A DNA stretch of 64,000 nucleotides from NCBI GenBank assembly GCA_020740775.1, contig JAHEWK010000025.1, positions 310,001 through 374,000 of the forward strand, written 5' to 3'. The notes below the pieces were generated by a model. The model saw only the letters and a program-made list of their open reading frames with translations. It did not search any database and was not told the origin of the DNA. This DNA comes from Ilyonectria destructans. Lineage: Eukaryota; Ascomycota; Sordariomycetes; Hypocreales; Nectriaceae. This document shows positions 44,101-55,344 of the stretch, piece after piece (the first letter of the stretch is position 1; each line of letters begins with the position of its first letter). The translations under genes were made by a program, and so were the position numbers.

Positions 44101-45531
44101 CTGTCAACAAGTTCGTCGTGGTCTTAACCGCGGCCTCCGCAGTGGTGGTGGTGGGTTACGAAACGACGGCGAACTGAACAATGCTGGTAGCCGGGCGATG
44201 GTGGCGTTGGTAGCATGGGAAGAGGGGGAAACTCCATTCAAATTGTCGTATGTCTATCGTTCTGCACCCCTGCTATCCCCTTCACTTCCTTCCGATGATG
44301 ATCGAGCGAGAGCTATGCTGACCATAGGCGTGATTTTACGTTTTCTGATCGCAGACGTTTTGAGAAGCTTTCAGCCGAAGTTCTCAAATTCGATAATCGG
44401 TCGATTGACGATTCCAAGATAGTGTTCAAGACACGACGAGACTTTGCTGAGGAGGTGTACGTAGCATTGATGGAAGGCGGTAAGAAAAGCCACGCAGGAG
44501 TAGAATCCATCGCACCGACTCGTTCAACTTGGCCTTCTATCCTTCGGGCCGCCATCGAGCACACTAGAGGAGGGTTCGCAACGAGGACGCAGTGGGTTTC
44601 AGGCATCGCGGCCGCCATGGTGTCTACGAAGATTGAGTGGGTTCCTGGTTCTCATCGTCGAAGGTTGACACATCAGCAAGTGGTACAGCTTGTCGGAGCG
44701 GCGACGCCAGCAACTGTGCTTGCGGCACGGCCGAATAGCCTTAAGCGACGAGCATTAGAGGCAGAGGCCCGCATGGCAGCCGAGCCAGTCGACGGCAAGC
44801 GAGCGAGGATACGGCAGCGAATTGACCTTGGCTACGAGATCCCGTTCAAACAGGTCCCCGATATCGTGCACAGGGGCTTCAACGAGCTGCAACGTCTGTT
44901 CGCCAAAGGAGATCAGCGTGTGCTATCTCACTATTGCGTGGCGTACTGCTGTCTAGCAGGCTGTCTTGGGGACCCGTTATGTGATCTCATGCTCATTCTG
45001 ACCTTGACTATCACGGCATCGAGTGCAACCCCAGAGGTTCAACCCAATACAAAAGTCTTTAGCGTGACGACCAAGCGGAGAGATCCGGCTCTTTTGGCAG
45101 CAAACATGGTCACGAGAATGCTCTGGTTTCTGCGGCCAAAGGAATTTCCGTGGGAGAAAGATGACGGGCAAGTGTTACGAGTCTCTGAGATGACAAAGAA
45201 GATTGGTAAGCTATTTCACAGTCAGATCACACCCGAAAGATATTGCCTCTACGACGTAGTCCACATACTGAAGCTGATCGTTCTGTGAATTGCAGAGCAC
45301 AAGGGAGTCAACAATCGGCTGCTTCGAGAATTAGGGTGGATCCAGGTCAAGGGCAATCGAGATAGCCCACGAAATTGTGAATCGCGTCTCGCGCCAGAAG
45401 AGGAGCTCTATAAGCTTCGTAGAGACCTCCTGTTTCTTAGGAAGGAACCGAGAAACTTTATTGGGTGTATCTTCAAGAGTAACCAGCAAGAATGGGTGGA
45501 TAGGTGCTCGGCTATCATTCGAGACAGGTAG
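41194..45531 (+). CDS. Large gene 2, unassigned family, apparently intact
   Basis: Start MSCLGLSEEVDLEVYLDD at 41194, chosen because upstream residues look non-coding. Exon 1 ends at 41451 before an intron that holds a C16T4 tract and ends at 41507. A further short intron seems to end just before NEFIAETNNEAF (41575). The main exon runs to about 44246 and includes acidic, Glu- and Ser-rich stretches (residues encoded by 42330-42810) between ordered parts such as ISLRHWHAPYSAKHVQGIHFD and LRTCGWPFISPRMLDIREGR. An intron at about 44247-44329 joins it to RDFTFSDRRRFEKLSAEV. The end carries GDPLCDLMLILTLT and, after an intron near 45206-45294, NNRLLRELGWIQV ... RNCESRL ... WVDRCSAIIRDR. The last 190 residues align with gene 1. 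About 1,400 residues. No enzyme motif recognised. The exact first introns are uncertain. Confidence 0.62.
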
Positions 45532-45693
45532 TTGAACCAGAAATAAAATTCTCAATGAACTAGATGGGATATACTTCGGTGATAATGTACCAGTCAAAAC
45601 GTACAATACCCAACCCAGCGGCGCTTACATACATGCCTTGTGAAACCCTAGAAGAGACTAGCGAGCGGCCCTATGCCGCCGACTTTACACTTC

Positions 45694-46356
45694 TTATGAG
45701 TGAAAAAAGCCCGCAATGCCCGAGTCCCGCCTCTTTCTCTGTGTCTGTCGAGGATCATTGCCATCGTTCTGTCGGATAGTCTTTCTAACCCTGCGAGAAG
45801 CCTCCTCCTCGGCAGTCCTTTCTTGCTCCGCCCCCTTAGCTTGTGCTTTTGTGAGAACATACCCACGGTGGATTGAAACCCATGATGATGAGTTTGCGCC
45901 GTCGCCGTCTTGGGCTTGCTCAGGATTTGTGGCTAGAAATGCCGGCCACGCGACTTCTTTGAACTCTTCCTTCGTCAGCACTTCAGGACGGGGTTTAGGT
46001 TGCTGTTGAGTTTTGCGGCCGTTTTTCTGTTGCTGTGTCGTCGACTGAGTAGACGGCGATGGGTTGGGCTTTGTGGAGGTTTGGGGCCCTGGCGACGGCA
46101 GGGGCTGCCACTCCTCGGCAAAATCGAAAGAGAAGCTGGGCCAGACTCTCTCCTCCAGCTGCTGGACCTGCGACCAACCGTGGCATATTTCGTCAGAGAC
46201 TAACTTTAGGCGTGATTCGAACTCCCCTCGTCGCGAAGAGGGCATTAAAACGCCTAAGACATCTGACACGTGTGTAACGACGGACTTAACTGCAGCTTCT
46301 TGATTTTTTCTCTGCCTGTCGGGAAGAACCCTCAGTAAGGCAGCACGGACATACAT
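45694..46356 (-). pseudogene. Hypothetical protein fragment truncated by a hAT element
   Basis: The frame opens at the very edge of the hAT end (ATG at 46356, one base from the element) and runs 220 codons: a helical segment (LGVLMPSSRRGEFESRLKLVSDEI), a Pro/Gln-rich linker and a C-terminus SWVSIHRGYVLTKAQAKG ... RKRRDSGIAGFFHS. The true start was probably upstream, but the sequence on the far side of the transposon does not continue it. I do not recognise the family. Confidence 0.5.
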
Positions 46357-46357
46357 C

Positions 46358-49341
46358 CAGTGTTGCTAATAGTATGGCAATAAAGTAATATATTGCAATA
46401 TACCCCATATGATATGGACTTTCTCGTATTGTAACAATATAATATGAAGATTTTGATATTATGACAATATAATATGAGGATGTCCATATTGGCAATATAT
46501 TATTTATATTGGGTTGTCAATCCTGGAGCGAATTCGCCTCTTGACGGTAGCCAGACAGGCCTTACCCTATACCAGCCACAGCGATACTTGGCTTTTTATT
46601 GGCTGGCATTCACTTCAACACACGTCTTTGTTGACAGTCATACCTAACACGCGACCACGCGTTTCTTCCACGCGCCAGGGAAGGCATAGCCGGTACGGAC
46701 GACGTTGGGCTGGGCATCCCGGTGGTTGCCTGTCAATATTTGCCATCGCCACCGCTGCCCATTTTCTTTATCATTGTCGAGCCTACTGACTAACCGTACC
46801 GCCATGCCTCAACAACGCCTCCCTTTTGACCAATGGTCGCAACGAAGAGAGTCGTCAATCTCAGTCGACGTTTCGGAGTTTTCCAGCCGGCAGTTGAATG
46901 ACCTAGACCAGAGCCAAACGCCCAAATGCCAGTCATCTCGACCTCGCACAGCCTCCACAACCTCCTCCACCAAACCCAGAACGTCATGGGTCTTCTCTCA
47001 TATGCCAGACGAGGAGATGGAGACGAGATACTACAATCCGCGGACCGGAAAAGAAGAGTGGCGTTGTAAACATTGTGACAGAGCATATGCCTGTTCTGGG
47101 GGTGTGAGGGAACGATCACGTGACTTTCATACTTTATGAATAGTCTCATTTAACTTATTGTGTAAATAGCTTAAGTCAGAGTTTTCCTTAGGAATCTCTT
47201 TCTCTCCTCGTAAACAATCATTTTACCCAAGTCGCACTCGACCTCGTTCGTGCCCTTGTACCGTCACAGGGGGTACTGCGGCTCCTGCAAAACATCTTAT
47301 GGACCCTCCTCCTGACGGCCACGGTCTACCAAAAAGAGCCCTGCGAACAGCTAAAGTGACAACGATACGAACGATTCTCGAACAAGCTCGCGCTGCAGCA
47401 GAAGAAAATCCCCGCAAACGCCGTCGGCTCAACGATCAATCCGGAGATTCGATCGACCCTGACCAGCTCGAAGTGTTGTACGTGAGGTTTATTACGGCCT
47501 GCTCTCTCCCATTTCGGCTTGTGGAATGCCCAGAGTTCCGGGCACTCTTGGCCTACATCAATGACGATATCGATACTTGGCTTCCAGATACGCACGAGAC
47601 CATTAGGAAATGGATCATGCGGCAGTATGAAGACCAGAAGGAGAAGGTCAAGCAGCGCATACAGTCGGCGAAGTCAAGAATTCACATCAGCTGCGATCTT
47701 TGGACTTCTCCCAACTCTTTGGCCATCTTGGGCGTAGTCGGCCACTATGTCACTGAAGACGGTCAGCTGGAACACCATATTTTGGCGTTGAAAGACATCG
47801 ACAGTGAGCACGACGGTTCTCACCTCGCTGCGGCCATTTTGGAAGTGGTTGACGAATGGGGCTTTGCTTCCAAACTCGGATATTTCGTGATGGACAATGC
47901 TGGCAATAACGACACAATGATGAGATCCCTTTCGCTTGGTCAGTACAACTCACCGTTTCTACTGACTGGTTCTAAGATCCCACAGGCCTCCTTCGCCGAT
48001 ATGACATCCGATACGATCCCAAAGTTCACCGACTCCGCTGCCAAGGTCATATCATCAATCTCGCCGCTAAAGCCTTCCTCTTTGTTACCGACAATGAGAA
48101 GCCCGAACGCGACGATCCAGGTGTGTATAGTGTGACACTAAAGCATATTGAAGCGTGGCGGAAGAAGGGACCTCTTGGCAAGCTTCACAACTTCGTCGTT
48201 TACATCCAACGGAATGTTCAGCGCATCCAAAAGTTTCTTGCTATCAGCCATAACCGTAAGCTTGCGCGAGACAACGACACAAGGTGGAGCTCGTGGTATA
48301 CCATGTTGAGAGCGGCCTTGAATCTTAGAGACCCAATTGACGGCTATTTCAACAAATGGATGGATGCAGATTGCGCTGGAGACGAGCTCTCTTCAGAGGA
48401 CTGGACCATCTTGGAGAAGATCAAGTTCTTCTTAGAGAAGCTGAAGATGACGACTAAGGCTCTCGAGTCATCGTTTGCAACACTCGACAATGTCCTCCTG
48501 GCTATGGACTTTGTATTGGCACAATTTGAAGCCGGCAAGGAGGCAAATGTCGACGATCCGGTGATGGCACCGATGTATAACTCGGGCTGGGCGAAGCTGG
48601 ACAAGTATTATCGCCTTACTGATGAATCATCTGCCTACGTTGCAGCTATCGTGCTCCACCCTTCGCATAAATGGCACTACATCCAGGAGAACTGGAAAAA
48701 GGAGTGGGTTGAGTCGTCGAAGAAGTTACTTGAGACGCTGTGGAACGAATATAGACCTGTGGAATCACCTCTTCCACTCTGCGAGGTCCCATCGGCGACC
48801 ACGAACGAGTTCTTGAATTGGCGGAACAAGCACCTGCAGCCGTCACTCATCACGGACCAATACGAGCGTTATTGCAAGTCTGAACGGGTTTATGGTTTTA
48901 CGAGCGCCCCTGCATGGTGGCTAGAGGAGACGCAGCAGAAAAACTACCCGAGCCTGAGCAAGATGGCCGTGGATATATTGTCAATTCCTGCAATGTCTGC
49001 GGAGCCCGAACGACTCTTCTCCGGGGCAAAGATAACGATTACAGACCGTCGAAATCGACTTGGGAGTGATGTAATTGAAGCATTGGAGTGCCTGAAGTCA
49101 TGGTTTGGGATACGAGATTTTCAAGGTGACGAGATTTTCGCTGAGGCAGTTGAATGATGAGGTCACGTGGAATATATTGGATGTATTGTCACACTGCCAA
49201 TATATTGGGTTCTTGGCAATACAATACAATATGGGTCCTGTTCATATTGGGTAATACAATATAGCCTCTTGACAATACGATAATATTGCGAGGGGGTCCA
49301 TATTGCCAATATACGTATTGTTTATATTATTAGCAACACTG
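46358..49341 (+). mobile_element. hAT transposon, twin copy 1 (no target duplication)
   Basis: 2,984 bp with ends cagtgttgctaat and attagcaacactg and many caatat/atattg units in the terminal 200 bp. It is the mirror copy of 55345-58328. The 8 bp outside its ends (catacatc and cccgtaac) do not match, so at least one flank has changed since insertion. Confidence 0.9.
46804..49157 (+). CDS. hAT-family transposase, twin copy 1
   Basis: Start MPQQRLPFDQWSQRRES at 46804. Exon 1 ends inside a BED zinc finger (EEWRCKHCDRAYACSGG), and a GT..AG intron of about 168 nt leads to GTAAPAKHLMD at 47270. Exon 2 covers IHISCDLWTSPNSLAILGVV and LGYFVMDNAGNNDTMMRSL; a 47-nt intron (47939-47985) follows. Exon 3 runs LLRRYDIRYDPKVHRLRCQGH to KMAVDILSIPAMSAEPERLFS and the hAT dimerisation helix IEALECLKSWFG before the stop at 49157. 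With the two introns there is no stop or shift, so it could be active. About 710 residues. Confidence 0.85.
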
Positions 49342-49520
49342 CCCGTAACCCGTTGAAAGGGAGAATAGGAGGAAGAGGCCCGTTGGAGGGACCCGTTGGA
49401 AGGTGGAAGAGGGGAGAGACGCCCGTAACCCGTTGGAAGCGGGGAGAGGGGAAGACGCCCGTAATGCGTCGAGAGGATACGAGCCCGAAGCAGGACGATG
49501 GGTATTTTGCCGCGGCAAAT
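49342..49520. repeat. Degenerate cccgtaacccgttgga-type repeats
   Basis: Units such as cccgtaacccgttgaaag, cccgttggaggga and cccgtaacccgttggaag recur within 49342-49470, directly beside the transposon end. No coding potential. Confidence 0.5.
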
Positions 49521-49794
49521 TGAAGAGTTATTAGGGTGGCATAATATGGTTGGTATTGCCGTTTTGGCAGAAGGGCAGAGTCAAGGAGAAGAGGAGGCGG
49601 AGCGCAGTTTTATGGGCAGACGAGGTGGTTGGGGAGGATGGCGGGCGGGAAGGGGAAGAAAGAGTCAAGGAGAAGAAGGCAGCAGTGAAGAGGGAAAATG
49701 AGGAAAAGAAAAGAACAGAGAAGGAGGAAGAGGAAAGTAAAAAGGGAGATGATAAGGATGAGGGGGAGAGGATAAGGAGGCGGAAAAAGAAGAA

Positions 49795-50419
49795 GAAGCA
49801 GCGTTTATAGAGTGGTTCCGGGAGCGAAAGTGGACGAGTGACCGGGTGAGGAGGGTGATGCAATAATACAGCGCCGAGTTTTCGGAGCAGAAGATCGATA
49901 TCAGCGTATGGAGGCACATCACAATGGGAATCGGGATCGCCAACCGGTATTTGAACAAGATATTCGGGTTAGAAGAAGGGGACGGCGACGGCAAGATAGA
50001 AGAGGACGGGTTGGTGGACAGCATATTCGATGTACAAGCCGGGCACAGATCACACATTGCAGGGTTAGCGTATGCGAGGTTGTACGGGCAAGGAGATTTG
50101 GGGACGATAAGGAGTCGGGACGAGTTCCGGAAGGTCAGAATGCAGTGCAGAGGACAAGGCAAGGTGGATGGAGGAATGGAAGGGCAGCAGTGGAGGAGAG
50201 TCCGGGTGGATTGTGGCAACGAACGTATTAGGATTGGGAGTCGACGTGCCGGTTGTGCGATTGGTAGTTCACGCGGAGGTTCCGCGGCGTTTGCGAAATT
50301 TCGTACAGGAGAGTGGCCGAGGAGGAAGCGATGGGAAGGAGAGCGAGTCGATCGTGGCGGTGCGGAGGTTATGGTTAGAAGAGCAGTTACATCCCTATGG
50401 GCTCTCACTTTTTAATTGA
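49795..50419 (+). pseudogene. TLH-type RecQ helicase remnant, internally deleted
   Basis: First part: EWFRERKWTSDRVRRVMQ, a TAA at about 49873 (CAA-to-TAA would fit RIP), then YSAEFSEQKIDISVWRHIT and FDVQAGHRSHIAGLAYARL, which resemble the region before the helicase core in fungal telomere-linked RecQ-like proteins. Near 50140-50170 it jumps, in another frame, to the end of the helicase domain: WIVATNVLGLGVDVP, VVHAEVPRRLRNFVQESGRG. The ATPase core (Walker A, DEAH-type box) is gone. Such genes are often subtelomeric. Family assignment is from memory of the QESGRxGRDG-type block and is fairly firm for the second part. Confidence 0.65.
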
Positions 50420-50832
50420 AAGGGCAATTTCATGTCCTCTCATTGGTCGATACCCCTGTAAATCCCCTTTCAGTTGAAAGGGGATTGGCACACGACGCCC
50501 CCGACCCATCTTTCATTTTAAAGTAGACGATCTGCTTTCTGATTGGATGCTGCAATCCTGCCCCTGTTATAGTCGTTGCTGTGTTTTCTTTTTCTTCTCT
50601 CCAATCTTTGGCATCTTTGGTCGTGCTAAACTATTTTCTACTGCTGTTGACAATTAAGTAGAAAGTAATTTCAACAATCGCGTCGCGTGCACGCGTTCCT
50701 TACGTGTTCGGAAGAACAGTTGTAGTATAACGCACCTAAGCAGTGGCTTTGTAGCTCACTTTCATCATCATCATCATCATCATCAATTGAATAACCTGCC
50801 AGCATTATCTTCCCTTACATTTGTAACTCAAA
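50420..50832. other. Intergenic, with a (cat)n microsatellite
   Basis: No coding frame. A tcatcatcatcat run lies at about 50762-50784, and two copies of a ccctttcagttgaaagggg-like palindrome lie near 50466-50486. Confidence 0.5.
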
Positions 50833-51090
50833 ATGCAGTTTCAAGAAACCGGGCCCGATCAAGTCCTGGATATTGAGCAGAGCGAAACCACTAAATGGCT
50901 GCAACATACGGGCTGGCCACAGTTGTTCCGCAATCGACCACTTGACATTATTGCCGCATCAACGCTGCAGCCTGGACCAGCATGTAATGAAGATTATCTC
51001 CTAGGTTCATGGCAGGGTACCCAGGTTTGGAGCTCTGTGGCGGTTGAAGCTCAGCTGCAAATCATACTACGCGGTGTCCAGACCTGCGTA
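50833..51090 (+). pseudogene. N-terminal fragment of a TLH/RecQ-associated protein
   Basis: Reads MQFQETGPDQVLDIEQSE, WLQHTGWPQLFRNRPLDI, IAASTLQPGPACNEDYLLG and VWSSVAVEAQLQIILRGVQ. This resembles the N-terminal region of large fungal RecQ-like proteins, then the frame enters the AT-rich terminal palindromes of the neighbouring hAT element. The rest of the gene was not found on the far side of that element. The family link is tentative. Confidence 0.45.
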
Positions 51091-54000
51091 TATCGATATC
51101 CACCGAAATTCTGGCCCTTATATCGATATCCAGATAAGTGGGAGAAATTATCTGGATATCGATATATCCAGGTAGATATCCATACAGCCACATAGCCACT
51201 TTAGCAAGGTTGATATCCAGATAAACCACATATAATTCTTGCAGGCTAGAGGAAAGAACAAGAAAGTACCCTAATCTAGAAAGTCCTCTGCCTCTGTTTC
51301 AACGCTAAATTCAACAGCAACGCTCGAAATAACACCCCTGCCACCGTGAGACCTGGGCACAATGATGCCCTCGCGCATCCAGTTGCCCACACACTCAACC
51401 TTCGCCAGGTTTTCGCAGGTCATGCTCTCTCTATCCCATGATAGCGTACGCCGCGCCGATGAGAAGTGAGACTCAACATCAGATGATTCAGGAGGGATTG
51501 AGAGGATATCAATTGCCATGCGGGATAACCGCGGATATGCTTTCCTTTGATCTCGATGTAGCCACCACTCGAGAGGAGAGCCAGCTATCCGGGTTGGTGG
51601 TGCATCAATAAAGGTTTCGAAGTCATCGGCGTCGTCTAAGATAGGGCCAGTAACAGCAATATCGCTCAACAACTCATCCAACTCGTTGCGCTGCCTCCCA
51701 GATGAAGAGGACACATCTAGAGGCACCCGCAAGGATTCTGAGATTGGCGCGGCATTATATTCATCTAGCCAAATTTGCTGGGCAGCAGCAATAGCAGGCG
51801 CGTGCCAGGATTCTTGCCAATTCCGCTCAATGTATTTTCTTCGTTTCGAGGGATCGAGAAGGAGTGCGGCGGCATACACAGGTGTCTGGTCTGATAAGGT
51901 GTAGTACTTATTAAGTACAAACCAGCCCATATCGATGCAGTGTACCATATGAGGATCATGGTTTTCCTTTGAACTATAAAGCTCCTAAATAAGACAATTA
52001 GTTAACCGATCAATTAGATAAAAGAAAAAACATCGCCACCGACCTTATACTTCTCGTACTGTCGCAATAAAACATCCATTATCGAGAGTGATGGGGAGAG
52101 TGTAGATCGCGCCCCTTCGGCCAACAACGTAGCTGAGGCAAACGGCTGTAGGAAACGATGCGTCCGTTCAATAAACTCCCACTCTGAAGCTAGCAGGATA
52201 TCGTCTTGAAGCTCTCTATCATGGTCAATTAGGAACTGTTTTACACGGGATTGATACCGCAGAAAATTATCCAACAATCGATACCATGAATTCCAGCGTG
52301 TGGCATTATCTATGCCTAGTCGGAGCTTTATTTCATCGTCCCATATAGCCGAATGAAGCGTAGATTTACGTATCCAGACCGCGATGTTGTGTACTTTCCG
52401 TAGGGGCGCGATATGCTGCCATCCAGTGAAGTTCTCAAGTATACCATTGCCTCTTCGCGAAGCTCTTCTTCTCTGATCGGCCTCATCTGTTCTTGTTGTC
52501 TGTCCGGCGTCGTGCAAGGTGTCGTAGAACTGTGCAAACAACTGATCGTTTGAGGCATCATCGGCGGCATTAAGAGCGGCGATTAGTGCCTCTTTTGAAG
52601 ACGCGAGAAGAAATGCTTGAAGGGATAGGTTAATAATGTGGGCGACGCAGGGGATACGGCGCTTAGAGGGATCAAACGTCAACTAGTAACCAATTAATCC
52701 TAATCCAGAGATAAGGGAAGAACTATCGTACCCCATAGTCTTCTCGTAACCGCTGTGAGAGATAAGACAAGCAGGTATCATTTGAAGTGGCATTATCCCC
52801 TACATGGTAGCCCACTTTAGAAGCAATGCCGTACTTTGCCAGTGTATCGATAATTAGAGATGCCTGGGTTTCACCACTATGGCTATAGCGACATTCTGGC
52901 ATCGCTAGAAGTGCCCTTCGTGGCTGATAATCCTGATCAACCCATCTCGCAGAGATGGCGAGTATCCCATGGCGATGGGGCGATGTCCAGAGATCAGAGA
53001 GGATATGGATCTTTGAGATGGAAGATTCAAGAGTTGCCATGAGCTGAGAAGAATATAACTCATATGTGGCATCAATTAGTCGCATTAGAGCACTTCGGTT
53101 GGTCACTAAAAGGTCCTCTATAGCAGGATTAGCTGCTAGCATCATCTCTTGCATCTCATCCTAGGTAATTGCTGAGAAGGCAAGGCGGCGGTGTGTGATT
53201 AGGCTGATTATTGCATCTAAATACCGATCGCGGTCGAACATACGGCGGAGAGAGGCATCCGAGTAACGAGAGGGAAAGAAAGCATCAATCCGAGGACGTT
53301 TGGCTTCCCTTTCATCATCTAGAACATCAGAACTGCCCCCAATGAGCGTACGATCGAGGGAAGAGATAATATCGGCATGGCACCGCCGGGCGTGATGCCA
53401 TGCGTTGTCCCGCTTCCGATTCGCCCAGGGCTTATCGGCAGGGCAATGGAGACATCGATACATCACCATACCCCTAGATTTGCGCGTACGTGACCCGCCG
53501 GTGGTGTTTTGGGTGTCCTCATCAGGATACGTTGCTTTGAAGAAGAGGAAAAAGTCCAGAGACGTCCCAGTAATGGGCTGGTCCGAAATCGAGGCGTAGA
53601 GGCGGCGGTGGTCTGAGATGATGTCATGGTCGATAAATCACCTGGATAAGCTAATTGTGCTAGAAAACCCAGGGCCGTTTGAACGAGTACTGAGATGGTG
53701 GTGCTGATGTTGAAATTGAGAGAAGTTGTCAACCTATCACTGATACACGAATGCAGACATTGAACAAAAGATCCGTGTTGATTGAGCTCCTCTTTCTATC
53801 TAAGGGAGCGACGAAGCTCGGTCTCTTATACCTATGTTCAATGTGCCGATGTCATAGGCAGCAGCCTGCTGCCTGATACTAGTTGTGGTCGTTCACTCTC
53901 ATCGTGAACAAGTTCACGATGATCGTGATCCTTGCCTCCAACAGTAAGCGAAAGTCTCCGGAGCTTGACAGAAGTCTTTTCATCATCTAATCAATTGATA

Positions 54001-54105
54001 AGATCTTTTCAGCCAATCAGAGAGCGGTATTTAGGTGGATATCAATCTGGATATCCATTTAAGAGGCAGAGAGTTATATCGATATCGATATATATCAACA
54101 GGGGA
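51091..54105 (-). mobile_element. Decayed hAT element with atatcgatat terminal palindromes (ends approximate)
   Basis: Both sides of the transposase carry clusters of tatcgatatcc, ggatatcgatatatcc and ttatatcgatatcgatat (51091-51190 and 54030-54105). No matching 8-bp duplication was found, so the exact ends are uncertain. It is a different family from the other hATs in the window. Confidence 0.6.
51271..53600 (-). pseudogene. hAT transposase with an in-frame stop
   Basis: Exons on the minus strand: a BED-like finger region (YRCLHCPADKPWANRKRDNAWHH, about 53465-53400), then an in-frame TAG at 53161 between SAIT and DEMQEMM. The core follows with KIHILSDLWTSPHRHGILAI and VGYHVGDNATSNDTCLSYL. 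After an intron near 52733-52683 comes RRIPCVAHIINLSLQAF and DNATRWNSWYRLLDNF. After another intron near 52040-51980 the C-terminus reads PRLSRMAIDILSIPPESSDVES, ending at 51271. All family blocks are present, so only the TAG (and any undetected shifts) disables it. The stop fits a C-to-T change of CAG or a G-to-A change of TGG. Confidence 0.75.
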
Positions 54106-54699
54106 AGGCGCACGTCCGCCGGGGGACGTTGGAAGTTTGAAGCTGGGCGTGATGGGCAAGTTGGCGGCTCCCTTGCGCTGAGTAGCCTTTCGGTACGAAG
54201 CTTGCAACAAGAGCCTGTTTTACTAGTGGGTTGCTGCACGTGTTGAGAAGAGGGCGCGGTTTTAAGTGGTCGGTTCTGGGTGGGTGGATGAAGAGACTTG
54301 GCCAATAGGGCGTGTGTGTGTGTTACCTTTGTTTGTGTAGCCAATAAGACGTATGCAGCAGGCTTTAAGGAGAAGGCACCATTTTGAGTGGCACGATTTG
54401 AAGAGCTTAATGCGGAAGTAAGAGACCTAGCCAATAGGGTGAGGGTCAATAATTGAGACAGGGATCAGAGGACTGAGACTAGCAGAGATCAATCAGTTGC
54501 AATACCAGAGAGGGAAAATTGTCAATTTGAGTATAAGAAGCTGCCATGCCAAGATGTCCTGGTGTTGAGATCATTGGACTTTTATCACTCGCACTGGTGT
54601 TAAAACTGCACCCTTATTTCCCCTATATATCAATCTGTAAGTTTTCCAATCCCAATACAACAGCATAAAATACCACACAGTATCACTATACTAGGCTAC
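54106..54699. other. Non-coding interval with a segment shared with 4680-4735
   Basis: 54298-54352 on the minus strand is nearly identical to 4680-4735 (tacgtcttattggctacaca, then gtaacacacacacacgcccta). The short frame across it is not convincing as protein. CCAAT motifs recur (54301, 54346, 54430). Confidence 0.55.
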
Positions 54700-55344
54700 T
54701 TAAAGTCTCTTTGTCAGATGCCTCTTATTCCTGCCACCTGGTTTGGTAGTTGATAACCTCGTATTAGGACGAATAGAGGATCGGAGTGTGGCAGATAGGT
54801 CAGGTGATCGAGAGTCCTTCTTTTCCTTCACTCCACCTTCTTCATGGTTATCGTTTTCATCAGAGTCTACGGATGTTAAAGGGAAGACCGGCAACCCTGC
54901 AATAACTGGAGATGTTGCGGTAGTCACACTGGACCCCCTGAGTCTCTTGGGGGCGGGGTTATTCGAACTTGACTGAGATGATGGAGATGCAGAGATTGCG
55001 GGCCTTTTGTTCTGAGATAGAGTAACGGGCTGTTGGGATGGACTTCCCTGCCACAATTGTGATAGTTGTGACTGTGACTGTTGCGCCTGTGACTGTTGCG
55101 CCTGTGAAGATTTCTTTGAGGGAGACTTAAATATAGACCTTATTTCTGCGAAGCCGCCAGCTTGGGATGGGCCAGGTTCGGTTTGAGAGGGGGAGACTGT
55201 GTTAGAAGCAGGTATAGGTGGTGTGCTCTTGTCCGGAAACGTCCAAGAGTCGGGAACGATAATGAAAACATAGTCCTTCTTATCAGCTGGAGGGGCAGCC
55301 ACCATAAGGCTATGGTCAAGCAGGCCAACTATCTTGCCGACGCA

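Noticed and set aside
49550..49810. Lys/Glu-rich plus-strand ORF
   Set aside because: It is a purine-rich tract that is open by composition; the frame differs from the adjoining RecQ remnant.
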